From: Bacteroidaceae bacterium
GTDB lineage: Bacteria; Bacteroidota; Bacteroidia; Bacteroidales; Bacteroidaceae
NCBI GenBank assembly: GCA_017557635.1
Contig: JAFYYH010000020.1
Coordinates: 142,214 to 206,213 of the forward strand
Direction: 5' to 3'
DNA: 64,000 bases
Position 1 is the stretch's first letter; each line of letters begins with the position of its first letter. The notes beneath the pieces are model-generated. The model had not been told where the DNA came from and made no database searches. It worked only from the letters and a program-made list of their open reading frames with translations. Positions 34,030 to 42,713 of this stretch are shown piece after piece. Made by a program: the position numbers and the translations under genes.

Positions 34030-34863
34030 TTAAAGACCGGCCATTTTTTTGATTGCGGGACGGACTACGGGTACGGCATATCCCATGTGACGCTCAACTT
34101 CAATTATCCTCAGAATGGCGAATGGTTTGAGCATCTCCGTAATCTTGTCCGGCTGGGCATCGGCCCCGAAATAGGCTTTTACGAACGCGGCCCAGAACTT
34201 ACGGGAGGTCTGGGCGTCGATGTGGTAGAGCTCCTTTATCATTTCGTCGGGGATCATGCAGGTCTGCAGCAGTATTATGCCCAGATCGAACAGGGGTGAG
34301 CCGGTGCAGAAATCGCTCAGGTCTATGAAGTATTTTTTGCCCTCGGGGGTGAAGATTACGTTGCCGTGATGCAGGTCGCCGTGAACTGCGGTGTTGCCGT
34401 CGGGCAGGGTGTCGATGAAGCGTTTGATTCCCTCCCTTTCCTTATCGGACAGGAAGGGGTCCAGGTCCATCTCCTTTTTATATTGCTCCTTTACGTCGGG
34501 GAAGAGACCTTTTGGGGGTACGGTCTGGTGGAGTTGCTTGCACATGTCGGCAAACTCCTGGGCGTACTGCTCCAGGTTTTCGGGGTGTTCCGATATGGCT
34601 CGGGCGTATGATTTCTTGCCCAGCACGCGCTTGAACAGAATGCCCAGACGGCCGTCCTGCGTGCGGACCTGCTCGCCGGGCGTGGGGCTGGGAACGCCGA
34701 TCTCATGAACCTTGCAGGCTCGTTCATACTCGCTCAGGCCCAGCTCCTCCAGCTCCTTTGAGTAAAGCTTCAACAGTTCGTCCGGATTGCCTTTATTGAT
34801 GTAACTCTCGCCCAGCTTTCCGCCTCCCGAGAGCTCGTAATCATTAATGTCGATAACCCTCAT
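34030..34863 (-). CDS. Aminoglycoside phosphotransferase-like kinase (TIGR02172-type)
   Basis: 277 aa. The kinase catalytic loop is HGDLHHGNV and the metal Asp lies in YFIDLSDFCTGSPLFDLG, both typical of the small Fibrobacter-paralogous APH-fold family. An N-terminal GGGKLGESYI glycine-rich segment is also present. It should phosphorylate a small molecule; the substrate is unknown and antibiotic resistance should not be assumed. Confidence 0.8.
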   Translation of the reverse strand: MRVIDINDYELSGGGKLGESYINKGNPDELLKLYSKELEELGLSEYERACKVHEIGVPSPTPGEQVRTQDGRLGILFKRVLGKKSYARAISEHPENLEQYAQEFADMCKQLHQTVPPKGLFPDVKEQYKKEMDLDPFLSDKEREGIKRFIDTLPDGNTAVHGDLHHGNVIFTPEGKKYFIDLSDFCTGSPLFDLGIILLQTCMIPDEMIKELYHIDAQTSRKFWAAFVKAYFGADAQPDKITEMLKPFAILRIIEVERHMGYAVPVVRPAIKKMAGL

Positions 34864-34879
34864 ATCCAGTCCTTTTCTG

Positions 34880-34907
34880 CAAATATAGTCATCTTTTTGT
34901 ATCTTTG
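34880..34907. promoter_or_regulatory. Divergent promoter pair
   Basis: TATATTTG on the minus strand (34887-34880) faces the kinase gene, and TATCTTTG on the plus strand (34900-34907) faces the exported-protein gene. Both match TAnnTTTG and they are 12 nt apart. Confidence 0.6.
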
Positions 34908-34930
34908 CTCGTAAACAAACTTTGATGCTT

Positions 34931-35830
34931 ATGAAATCTTACAGAATTTTTGTGGCTCTGGTAGCCGCAGCTATATTGGCCCCCGTGTCTGCACAGACAG
35001 TGGAAGGCTCAGTGGATGAAGGCTTTACAATCAAGGCCGGAGGTGTGACTATGACTGTAAGCGCCAAGGAAGGCGGTAAAATAATGTCTTACAAATACGG
35101 CGATCAGGAGATGCTCTCGCAGCTGCGTCCCGCCAACCAGTACGGCAGCACGTTCTGGACCAGCCCGCAGAAAGAGTGGAACTGGCCGCCCGTAACCGAG
35201 TTCGACCGCGCCGCTTACACTGATGAGACCGATGCCGCCAGCGCCGGAAAATCACTCGTGCTCACCAGCCAGGTGGCCCGCAAACTCCCGTTCCAGATTC
35301 AGAAACGATACACCCCCGATCCCAAGGGCAAATTCATAAGCGTAGCGTACACCATCATCAACAAGGGCGACGCCGCCCGCCAGGTCGCTCCGTGGGAAAT
35401 CTCCCGAGTAGTGGCCGATGAGACCGCGCTGATATTCTTTGACGCTCCGGTCGATGGCATCACACCCGCCGGTCTGATTCCCTTCAAGGCCGAGGCCGAT
35501 GCCTCCTGGTACTCGTTCGAGCAGGCTCCGCAGAACCGCAAGATCAACTCGGACGGCAAGGGCTGGCTGGCATATGCTGCCGGCAATCTGCTCATGATCA
35601 AGAAGTTCGATGACATCACACCTGATCAGCCCGCACCCGATGAGGCCGAGATTCAGGTTTACGTCAATCAGGGCAAGACCTACATCGAGCTTGAGAGTCA
35701 GGGCGAGTACAAGACCCTTCAGCCCGGCGAAAGCCTGACCTGGGAAGTCAAATGGTACCTGGTACCCCTCAAGGAAGCTCCCGCTCCCTCAAAAAAGCTT
35801 CTTAAACTTGTTCGCAAAACAATAAAATGA
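34931..35830 (+). CDS. Exported DUF4380-like / galactose-mutarotase-fold protein
   Basis: 299 aa from ATG 34931; ATG 34925 is possible. Signal peptide MKSYRIFVALVAAAILAPVSAQ. The body (GGKIMSYKYGDQEMLSQ, GSTFWTSPQKEWNWPPVTEFD, then WEISRVV and GESLTWEVKWYLVPL) has the beta-sandwich look of mutarotase-like DUF4380 proteins. It probably binds or acts on a sugar in the periplasm. The start of the next gene overlaps its stop by 4 nt. Confidence 0.65.
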   Translation: MKSYRIFVALVAAAILAPVSAQTVEGSVDEGFTIKAGGVTMTVSAKEGGKIMSYKYGDQEMLSQLRPANQYGSTFWTSPQKEWNWPPVTEFDRAAYTDETDAASAGKSLVLTSQVARKLPFQIQKRYTPDPKGKFISVAYTIINKGDAARQVAPWEISRVVADETALIFFDAPVDGITPAGLIPFKAEADASWYSFEQAPQNRKINSDGKGWLAYAAGNLLMIKKFDDITPDQPAPDEAEIQVYVNQGKTYIELESQGEYKTLQPGESLTWEVKWYLVPLKEAPAPSKKLLKLVRKTIK

Positions 35831-36204
35831 AAACGTTAGGAAACATCGTCTGGCTGATTTTTGGCGGTATCGCCACAGCCCTTCTGTATTTTGTCGCCGG
35901 TTTGCTGGCCTGCGTTACCGTAATCGGAATTCCGTTTGGACTTCAGTTCTTCAAGCTGGGAACCTACGCTCTGATGCCGTTTGGCTATGAGCTGGTGGGT
36001 CGTGACGGAGAGCCTACTCCCTTGAGCACCCTTTTCAACGTGCTGTGGATTATATTTGGCTGGTGGGAGATTGCATTGCTGCACATCCTGTTCGGCGTTG
36101 TGCTCTGCATCACCATCATTGGCATTCCCCTGGGAATGGCTCACTTCAAGATAGCATTCGCTGCAGTCTTCCCCTTCGGCCGCGAAATCCGTAAGACAGA
36201 ATAA
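35827..36204 (+). CDS. yccF: YccF-family inner membrane protein (DUF307)
   Basis: 125 aa with the duplicated YccF motif: NIVWLIFGGIATALLYFVAG with VTVIGIPFGLQFFKLG, and again NVLWIIFGWWEIALLHILFG with ITIIGIPLGMAHFK. The whole protein is membrane helices in the inner membrane; the role in E. coli is unclear. Overlaps the upstream gene (ATGA) and abuts the next gene. Confidence 0.9.
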   Translation: MKTLGNIVWLIFGGIATALLYFVAGLLACVTVIGIPFGLQFFKLGTYALMPFGYELVGRDGEPTPLSTLFNVLWIIFGWWEIALLHILFGVVLCITIIGIPLGMAHFKIAFAAVFPFGREIRKTE

Positions 36205-36561
36205 ATGGAAGATTTCATCCTTAGGGAGATCGACAAGATCGGTGAGCTCCTTTTCTACCTTGCGCGCAAACTGGGAATCTACAAAGAGAATATCCCCAAT
36301 TTCACTGTGGCCGATGTCAAATCAGAGTTCAATCACGCTGAGCTTGACATCGACCTGGACTCGATCATCGGCCAGAAGTATCCCATATCATATCTGGTCG
36401 AGGAGCAGAAAGTTACGCTCAAGGCACTCGAGGCCCTGACTGATATAATCGTCCACACATCGGACATCGACCCGCAAAAGAAAAAGGAAATCCTTGACGA
36501 CGCCGTCAGATATCTGGACAGCAAAGGCTACATCTCATTCCGCCTCTACTCGCTGAGGTGA
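36205..36561 (+). CDS. Hypothetical alpha-helical protein
   Basis: 118 aa, predicted mainly helical (MEDFILREIDKIGELLFYLA, then VTLKALEALTDIIVHTSDID). It starts directly after the yccF stop. Its own TGA lies within the left arm of the hairpin repeat at 36558. The family is not recognised with confidence; it loosely resembles DUF6483-type proteins. Confidence 0.6.
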   Translation: MEDFILREIDKIGELLFYLARKLGIYKENIPNFTVADVKSEFNHAELDIDLDSIIGQKYPISYLVEEQKVTLKALEALTDIIVHTSDIDPQKKKEILDDAVRYLDSKGYISFRLYSLR

Positions 36562-36677
36562 CAAAGGGGACGGTTCCGTTTGGCACGCACAAAAAGAATC
36601 CCATCTGCGCTACAGTATGCTCAGATGGGATTTTTGCTTTAGGCGAACGTGCCAAACGGAACCGTCCCCTTTGTCAC
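36558..36677. repeat. REPIN-like palindromic element, copy A (bidirectional terminator)
   Basis: Perfect 30-bp arms (36558-36587 and 36648-36677) with core GGGGACGGTTCCGTTTGG. An inner hairpin AATCCCATCTG...CAGATGGGATT with flanking A and T runs lies inside. Both convergent genes end inside the arms: TGA at 36559-36561 on plus, and at 36676-36674 on minus. The inner sequence matches the copy at 62984-63095 read in the opposite orientation. Confidence 0.85.
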
Positions 36678-39115
36678 AACTTTTTCAGAGTTTCGATCAG
36701 GGCGGGGAGGTTGTTGGGGGAGCACTGGACGTTCAGGAGGGCGCCGTTGCGGTTGAGCAGACGGTAGGTGGGGTAGCCTGTGACGTTGAGGAAATGCTCC
36801 ACGAGAGTCTGCTGATCGGCCGGTAGGTTGTAGTGAACGCAGTCAGGACCAGTCAGGTTGTACTCCTTGATCACACCCTTCCAGGCGCTGTCGCTGGTGC
36901 CGCTCGCCAGATAGAGATAGACAATGTCAAACTCCTTGAGGGCGGCCTTGAGCTCGGCAGTATGAGAGAGGTTCTCCAAGCACGGACCGCACCATGAGCC
37001 CCAGACATCGATATAGACAATCTTGCCGCGATAAGCCTCTGTAATCTTGCGCAGAATCTGCTCGCCGTCCGACATACCCGCCAGATCCTGGGCCGATACG
37101 TCATTACCCAGTGAAGCCAGATCAACATTCTCCAGCGCCAGATACTTGTCATTCACGGCATGAACCGCCTGGATGCAAGGCTCAAACGATACGATGCTGT
37201 CAAAGAGGTTGATAAAGGTCGCGGACATGGAGTGGCGCGAGTTCTTGAGATTGCGGAGCATATAATGCGACAGAACGATATCGTCCAGCTGAGACTCAAA
37301 TCCCAGCGAGTCAAGAGCGGCCAGAATCATACTCATCTCATTGTTTGTCAGGAATAACTGAGCGAACTCATCGACATAAGCCATAAGATTCTTGTCCTGA
37401 GTCAGCTTAACGGCCTCATTCATCTTTTCCTTTTCATCGTCCGAAAGCATAATATCCAGCGTATCGGAAATACGCTTGTCATCGGGCCCGATCTCTTCCA
37501 TGACCTTGCGGACCATATCATCGTAATGCTCGTACCAGTTGATGAGTTCCTGCTCGTCGGGAGTGAACGTCACCTTACCGTTCTTGACGCAGTAATCGGC
37601 CAGGTCCCTGAGAGTGATGGGCAGGGTCCTGTTGGGTTCGGCTGCCAGCGCATCGGTAAAGTCATCCATGAAATAGTTGAATTCATAGAACAGCGAGTAG
37701 GGCTTGATGGAATTAGTCCTGATGTCGTTCCTGATAAAGTCAATCATGAAACCGGGAATGCGGTAACTGCGGTCCGGGTTATGGAAACGTGCCTGGCCGA
37801 TGGACGAGTAAACGTCCAGAGTGGCACTTACGCGCGCAAAATCCAGCAATGCGTCCGATATTGACGGATGCACCTTGAACAGGCTGTCCAAACGGGCCAT
37901 CTTGGCATCGCGCTCGGTGATGAGATACTCCAGATAAGCCTCCATATTGTGCTCATCATCAGTCTCCTCAATCCTCTTGTAGCTGCTTAAAACGACGTCC
38001 TGATATGCCAGGAACTCGTTCTGCAGCCTTGACCTCTGGCCCATCACGTACTCGCGGTTGTTATCCACGTTGCTGTACACAAAATAGGTGCGGCCCGGCT
38101 CCAGCGGCATCGAGAAACCGGAAGCGCGGTTATGCCTGATCACCGCATCGGTCGTATTCACCAGCGGCAGCGTCACGCTGAAATAACCGTTAGAGTCAGT
38201 CTGGAAAGTATGCTGCACAATCTCGTTGCGGATGGCATCGGGATAATCAATGGTAAACGTAGTGCTCGTCCTGCCCTGGCCGATGAGCTGGCCGTTGATT
38301 GTAGTGCTCAACGTATCCTGGTAGCCGTAATCCCACAGACGGTAATTGCGGCGCTCAGCACGCTGATAATCAGGCACGTTCCTTGAGTCAAACGACGTGC
38401 AGGTGAACTGCTTCGTTCCGTCGGGCGCCTGAATGCGCATAGTGCGCTTACCCTTCTTGAGAGCGCCAATCTGCACCTTTGCCTCCAGATTACCTGACTT
38501 TATGGTGATATCCTGGACCGATGTACTTGCATCATCCAGCTTGCCCTCATAAGTCCAGACCTTGCAGTCATAAATAACATGGCCGCCATCCATGAAACCG
38601 ATGATCCAGTTTCCGGTGCGCGTGCTCTTCCAGAAAGTGTAGTTAAGTGCCAGAGAATTAGGATCATGCATGTGAATGCCGTACAGGTTGAAGGCATTCG
38701 GATCACCGTCCTTCTCCACCAGGTCAAAAGACTTGACAGAGGCGGGCATCGGCTCAAAATGGAAAGTCAGGAAATCGTTGTTGGTACGGTTCATGGGGCG
38801 GTACTGGTCGGGCTCGATGCCGTCCAGCGACAGCAGCTTGTAGGTCTTGCCGTCGGCCTTGAGCGTGGTCTGGCTTCCGAACGAGTACATACGGCCCTCA
38901 AAGCCGTGCACCTTCATGTGAACGGTAGTCTCATCAGTGCCGAATTCAACCTTCTGAATGGTGAACTCCCAATAACCTTTGTGGAAATTAAACGTACTCC
39001 AGTCAACCGACGGCGCGATCCAGGTGTTCTGGTCGGCGCTTTGCGGCGGAGTGGGGGTGCAATTGGTCAGTAATGCAAGAAATACGGCAAACAACAGTGG
39101 GTTAACGTGTCTCAT
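36674..39115 (-). CDS. TlpA/thioredoxin-like lipoprotein
   Basis: 813 aa. Lipobox LLTNC marks a lipoprotein. Most of the length is an uncharacterised beta-rich then helical region; the last ~150 residues form a TlpA-type thioredoxin domain with WGSWCGPC, typical of Bacteroidetes periplasmic reductases, and a cis-Pro block GYPTYRLLNRNG. It should reduce or exchange disulfides in exported proteins. Large TlpA fusions of this kind are common in Bacteroidales, often beside nutrient operons; none is visible here. Confidence 0.82.
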   Translation of the reverse strand: MRHVNPLLFAVFLALLTNCTPTPPQSADQNTWIAPSVDWSTFNFHKGYWEFTIQKVEFGTDETTVHMKVHGFEGRMYSFGSQTTLKADGKTYKLLSLDGIEPDQYRPMNRTNNDFLTFHFEPMPASVKSFDLVEKDGDPNAFNLYGIHMHDPNSLALNYTFWKSTRTGNWIIGFMDGGHVIYDCKVWTYEGKLDDASTSVQDITIKSGNLEAKVQIGALKKGKRTMRIQAPDGTKQFTCTSFDSRNVPDYQRAERRNYRLWDYGYQDTLSTTINGQLIGQGRTSTTFTIDYPDAIRNEIVQHTFQTDSNGYFSVTLPLVNTTDAVIRHNRASGFSMPLEPGRTYFVYSNVDNNREYVMGQRSRLQNEFLAYQDVVLSSYKRIEETDDEHNMEAYLEYLITERDAKMARLDSLFKVHPSISDALLDFARVSATLDVYSSIGQARFHNPDRSYRIPGFMIDFIRNDIRTNSIKPYSLFYEFNYFMDDFTDALAAEPNRTLPITLRDLADYCVKNGKVTFTPDEQELINWYEHYDDMVRKVMEEIGPDDKRISDTLDIMLSDDEKEKMNEAVKLTQDKNLMAYVDEFAQLFLTNNEMSMILAALDSLGFESQLDDIVLSHYMLRNLKNSRHSMSATFINLFDSIVSFEPCIQAVHAVNDKYLALENVDLASLGNDVSAQDLAGMSDGEQILRKITEAYRGKIVYIDVWGSWCGPCLENLSHTAELKAALKEFDIVYLYLASGTSDSAWKGVIKEYNLTGPDCVHYNLPADQQTLVEHFLNVTGYPTYRLLNRNGALLNVQCSPNNLPALIETLKKL

Positions 39116-39252
39116 CCTTTTTCAATTATCAGTTTGAGCCACAAAGATATAAAAAAATTATTCAAGCCGCAGGTTCAGATCATCGGCCGATAATACAAAT
39201 GCTACTTTACTCATCACGTCAAAGGTACAGTTCTTTTTTTTATATTTGCGGT

Positions 39253-40527
39253 ATGGTATACGTTATTATTCTACTTTGCGTTGCAGTGGCAGCATTGGCG
39301 GTAGGCTGGCTTATCAGCAGCAAGCGCCAGAGCAGCCGGATTACAGATCGTGAAAAGTCGATTGCCAAGCTGGAATCGGACCTGAATGCCGAGCGCCAGA
39401 TGCGTCAGAACGACCGCGCCACCCATGAGCAGATGCTCCGTGAACTCAAGGAGAACCAGGCATCGTTCATAAAGGCGGCCCAGGACGAGCTGGCAGTGCG
39501 CAACAACGACCAGTTCAAGAAACATGAGGAGGCACTGAGCCAGAAGGCGGCCGATGCCCTAAAGACCGTAACCGACAGCCTGAACAAGGACATCCGCGAG
39601 ATGAAGCAGTCATTCGACGCAAACAAGGAGGCCCAGATAGCACAGAGCGCCGCCATCAAAACCAAGATGGAGGAGACCGCCCGCCATATGACCGACTCCG
39701 CAATGTCCATAGGCAATCAGGCCGAGAACCTGGCCAACGCCATAAAAGGCAAGAACAAAATGCAGGGCATATTCGGCGAGACCGTCCTTGAGAACATGCT
39801 CAAGGCCGAGGGTCTGCGCCTGGGAACCGACTACGACAAAGAATTCTGGATCCGCGACGACGAGGACGGCAAGCGAACCGTCAATGAGGAAACCAGGAAG
39901 ATGATGCGTCCCGACTTCATACTCCACTTCCCCGACGGCACCAACGTGATCCTGGACTCCAAAGTATCACTCACGGCCTTATCGGACTACTATGATGCCG
40001 AGACCGATGAGCAGCGCCAGGACGCCATAGAGCGCAACACCCAGTCAGTCTGGAACCACGTCAAGGAACTTTCTACAAAAAAATACCAGGACCACTTCAA
40101 GAAGTATAAGACCTTGGAGTACACCATAATGTTTATACCAACCTGGAGTGCCTACCAGCTGGCCAAGGACGATGATCCCACACTCTTTGCCAAGGCATTC
40201 AACGAATTCAAAGTGCTCATAACCACCGAGGAGACCCTGATACCGTTCCTCAAGATGGTCAACACCACATGGGTGCAGAGCGTCCAGATGGACAATATGG
40301 CCAAGATCATCGATAAGGCCACCACAATGGTCGAGCGCGTAGCCCTGTTCTGCGAGGAGAACAACAAACTGGGCTCGCAGCTAAACGCCGCGCTCCAGAC
40401 ATACACAGATAACACCAAACGTCTGGTCGAGGGCCGTCAGAGCATTGTCAAGGCGGCTCACGACGTTGAGGAGCTGGGGGTGAAATCCACTAAGAAAGCG
40501 CTGCCTCCGGTTAAGGCGGAGGAATAG
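39253..40527 (+). CDS. rmuC: RmuC-type DNA recombination protein
   Basis: The start at 39253 gives 424 aa: a membrane anchor (MVYVIILLCVAVAALAVGWLI), a long coiled coil (~25-155), then the RmuC nuclease-like domain with GKNKMQGIFGETVLENML, MRPDFILHFPDGTNVILDSK and FIPTWSAYQLA. RmuC limits inversions at repeats in E. coli. A TATATTTG box (39241-39248) lies only 4 nt before the ATG, implying a leaderless mRNA. Confidence 0.9.
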   Translation: MVYVIILLCVAVAALAVGWLISSKRQSSRITDREKSIAKLESDLNAERQMRQNDRATHEQMLRELKENQASFIKAAQDELAVRNNDQFKKHEEALSQKAADALKTVTDSLNKDIREMKQSFDANKEAQIAQSAAIKTKMEETARHMTDSAMSIGNQAENLANAIKGKNKMQGIFGETVLENMLKAEGLRLGTDYDKEFWIRDDEDGKRTVNEETRKMMRPDFILHFPDGTNVILDSKVSLTALSDYYDAETDEQRQDAIERNTQSVWNHVKELSTKKYQDHFKKYKTLEYTIMFIPTWSAYQLAKDDDPTLFAKAFNEFKVLITTEETLIPFLKMVNTTWVQSVQMDNMAKIIDKATTMVERVALFCEENNKLGSQLNAALQTYTDNTKRLVEGRQSIVKAAHDVEELGVKSTKKALPPVKAEE

Positions 40528-40554
40528 CACCATCGTCCCCAATGGCACTAATGG

Positions 40555-41181
40555 CTACAGCAATTTCTTAAGACTCCAGTTGCCCATGGTTTGACCGTTA
40601 TGGGTAATCTCAAACTCATTGAACACCTGGTAGCCGCGTTTTGTGTAGAAACTCAGGTTCTCCCGGTTGTTGGTGAACAGTACCATAGTCTTACCCCCGT
40701 GCCGGCGAACGTAATCCTCCAGATACGATAGGAACTCAGTGCCGATGCCTTGGTTGTGAAACGAGGGATCAACCTCAATCATACTCAGGTACCATACATG
40801 GGGATTGTTCTTCTGATAATCATGACATGGGGTACCGGCCTCCTGATCCTTGGCCAGGAAAGCATGCAGATGCTTCCAGTTGGTAAGGAAATACATCTTC
40901 AGATAACCGCTCAGTATGAACTTGAGTACCGATGGCTGCTTGTAACCTGGTGGCTCAAGCGCCGCCTCGGCCACCATCCGGCCGTCCAGACGTGCGGTCA
41001 ACATATGCGAGCCCTTAAAGTTTCCCTTCCTGTTTATTGCCAGGAATCGGGCCAAACCCCTTTGCCGCTCCTTAACACCAGGGAAAAAGATGGTTATGTA
41101 GATATAATCAAAATATGCTCTGGCAGCCAGCTGGGAGGCCTCCTTGATTTCGTCCTTTTTTAATGTTTCAAATATTAGCAT
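40555..41181 (-). CDS. GNAT N-acetyltransferase
   Basis: 208 aa from MLIFETLKKDEIKEASQLAA; an in-frame extension to 41235 crosses the likely promoter region. The acetyl-CoA loop is VDPSFHNQGIGTEFLSYLED and the C-terminal NRENLSFYTKRGYQVF is canonical. Substrate unknown. It may be read from an AT-rich promoter at 41200-41230. Confidence 0.82.
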   Translation of the reverse strand: MLIFETLKKDEIKEASQLAARAYFDYIYITIFFPGVKERQRGLARFLAINRKGNFKGSHMLTARLDGRMVAEAALEPPGYKQPSVLKFILSGYLKMYFLTNWKHLHAFLAKDQEAGTPCHDYQKNNPHVWYLSMIEVDPSFHNQGIGTEFLSYLEDYVRRHGGKTMVLFTNNRENLSFYTKRGYQVFNEFEITHNGQTMGNWSLKKLL

Positions 41182-41232
41182 AAGATTGTCCCTTTTACTG
41201 ATGCATACAAAGTAAGCAAATATTTGCGATAT

Positions 41233-41257
41233 CAAAAAAATCCCATCACTGATGGGA
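41233..41257 (-). terminator. Intrinsic terminator
   Basis: On the minus strand TCCCATC-AGT-GATGGGA is followed by T7. It would end transcripts arriving from the ORF6N gene. Confidence 0.8.
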
Positions 41258-41265
41258 CAATAAGA

Positions 41266-41402
41266 GATCTGTCCCCGCTGTCACCAAATAGTACCAAAGA
41301 GCGCTCGGCCTGAAGGGACGCTTTCACAAAGCGAAGCGACTGAAAGAAGGTTTAGTTCGACGGCCCCGAAGGGGGAAAGTCAACCGTCCCCAATGGCACT
41401 AT
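41266..41402. repeat. REPIN-related element with an 80-bp insert
   Basis: The outer parts match the element at 42655-42713 (GTCCCCGCTGTCACCAAATA ... AACCGTCCCCAATGGCACTA). Between ACCAAAGAG and AACCGTCCCC, 80 extra bases (41302-41381) are present that the other copy lacks. A half-copy (CGTCCCCAATGGCACTAATG) also lies at 40535-40554. Confidence 0.7.
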
Positions 41403-41427
41403 GTTCGCTGTAATGGTGTTTGAGGCC

Positions 41428-41453
41428 AATTCGGCAGTCGCGTCTGCCGAATT
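41428..41453. repeat. Palindrome, CAG-NCGCGA-CTG type
   Basis: AATTCGGCAG and its perfect complement flank a 6-nt centre (TCGCGT; ACGCGA on the other strand). It resembles the 46470-46491 palindrome with different but still self-complementary arms. Confidence 0.65.
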
Positions 41454-41506
41454 TACACTTTTTTGCATTTGAAGTATCGCAAATAAGGGGACAGACCCCA
41501 ATTGTA

Positions 41507-42496
41507 TCATTTCAACAATTGCAATATCGCCTCCGGCGGTGTTAGCATTTGAGTAATAGCGCATAATCCTACACCCATATCTTTCACGCTGGCGCCCAGA
41601 AAAAAAACGACATCGTCAATTATAAGAAATCGGTCATGATTGCGTTGGGACAATTGTATGAAACTGATTTCGCGATATTGGTCATTGTGCTTCTTAAGGT
41701 CAGTCAGGAAAGACTCATTGTATCGCGTATAAATGGTGGCTTCAACCTTCTCGTTCCGCTTGTCCAGTAATGATAAAACCCGGTCATCAACAAAGTTGTC
41801 AATCAGTATGATTCTTTCTTTGGCTGACCTAACCAAATCCGATACATAGGTCCAAGCGTCCCAAACACAACCAGTACCAAAGACCTGTTCCGGAAGTTGT
41901 TTAGGCTTCCGCTCCTCAATTGTAACCAGAATCTGGTTAACCTTCTGGTCCGTTTCAGTCTGATGCTGTTCTATGTTTAGTATTCGCTGCATCATCAGGG
42001 TATTATTGTTCACAAGGTCCGGAATGGCTGTGAATGCTCGCATAATTCGCTTGTTGACTTCGACAGCAGTATCAGATCTCAATACACTACTAAGCATAGC
42101 AATACCGTTCCGAGTAAAGGCAAAAGGTTTGTTCCTGCTTTTTGAAATGTCTTTTGCGGTCGCAATTTGCGACCGCAAAAGTGTAACGTATTCATCTTCA
42201 ATTACTTTTGAGGTCGCAAATTGCGACCTCAAAACATTCCACTCCTTATTATCAAGTTGAAACATAAAGTCATCAGGGAATCGATTGATATTACGCTTAA
42301 CCTGTTCGTTCAGACGTTTAGTTTTTTCGCCATAAAGCATAGCCAGATCAAAATCCAGCATCACCTGCTGTCCCCTAATCACACGAATCAGGCCCTTAAT
42401 GTCAATCTTAGCATCATCAAATAAAGCCGAAGGAAGGTTGTCAGGTTTTTCAAAAACAACCGGTGTCTCAGTTTTTTTCTTCTTAGTCATAAGCAC
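41507..42496 (-). CDS. ORF6N domain DNA-binding protein with PLD-like C-terminus
   Basis: 329 aa. ORF6N/KilA-N-type domain at ~35-165 (IRVIRGQQVMLDFDLAMLYG, NRFPDDFMFQL, AFTRNGIAMLSSVLRS). The C-terminal domain (~210-320) contains HDRFLIIDD and VFFLGASVKDMG, which resemble one half of a phospholipase-D-like nuclease site. Two 29-bp palindromes inside the gene encode LRSQFATSK and LRSQIATAK; the second is an extra copy compared with ordinary ORF6N domains. Such proteins occur in phages and mobile DNA. The TGA stop falls in a repeated ATGATACAAT segment. TATATTTG at 42599-42592 is the likely -7 box. Confidence 0.8.
   Translation of the reverse strand: MLMTKKKKTETPVVFEKPDNLPSALFDDAKIDIKGLIRVIRGQQVMLDFDLAMLYGEKTKRLNEQVKRNINRFPDDFMFQLDNKEWNVLRSQFATSKVIEDEYVTLLRSQIATAKDISKSRNKPFAFTRNGIAMLSSVLRSDTAVEVNKRIMRAFTAIPDLVNNNTLMMQRILNIEQHQTETDQKVNQILVTIEERKPKQLPEQVFGTGCVWDAWTYVSDLVRSAKERIILIDNFVDDRVLSLLDKRNEKVEATIYTRYNESFLTDLKKHNDQYREISFIQLSQRNHDRFLIIDDVVFFLGASVKDMGVGLCAITQMLTPPEAILQLLK
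42152..42180. repeat. In-frame coding palindrome 1
   Basis: TTTTGCGGTCGCAA, one T, then the perfect complement: 14-bp arms with a 1-nt centre. It lies inside the ORF6N gene without breaking the frame. Confidence 0.85.
42206..42234. repeat. In-frame coding palindrome 2
   Basis: TTTTGAGGTCGCAA, one A, then the perfect complement. It has the same architecture as palindrome 1, 25 nt away, and the changed base in one arm is compensated in the other. Confidence 0.85.
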
Positions 42497-42654
42497 GGTA
42501 TTTATCAGTTAAACAAGGATTGCAAACAACAAAGGGCATCCCAACCTAACACCACAACGTAGCCTGGAATACCCTTTGGTATCAGATACTGCAAATATAG
42601 CAAATTCCCGGTAACTTGCCAATTCAAAAGTGGGTCCGATGCACACACGCTAAA

Positions 42655-42713
42655 AGAGATGTGTCCCCGCTGTCACCAAATAGTACCAAAGAGAACCGTC
42701 CCCAATGGCACTA
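42655..42713. repeat. REPIN-related element (half copy)
   Basis: Contains GTCCCCGCTGTCACCAAATA and ACCAAAGAGAACCGTCCCC followed by AATGGCAC, the right arm of the family, without a matching left arm. It abuts the stop of the lipoprotein gene at 42714. Confidence 0.65.

Noticed and set aside
34030-34863. Aminoglycoside resistance gene
   Set aside because: The kinase fold is right, but the sequence follows the small chromosomal TIGR02172-type family, so a resistance role is not supported.
41352-41564. 70-aa minus-strand frame downstream of the ORF6N gene
   Set aside because: It is built from repeat DNA (palindrome, REPIN relative and the 80-bp insert) and has no independent start signal; not treated as a gene.
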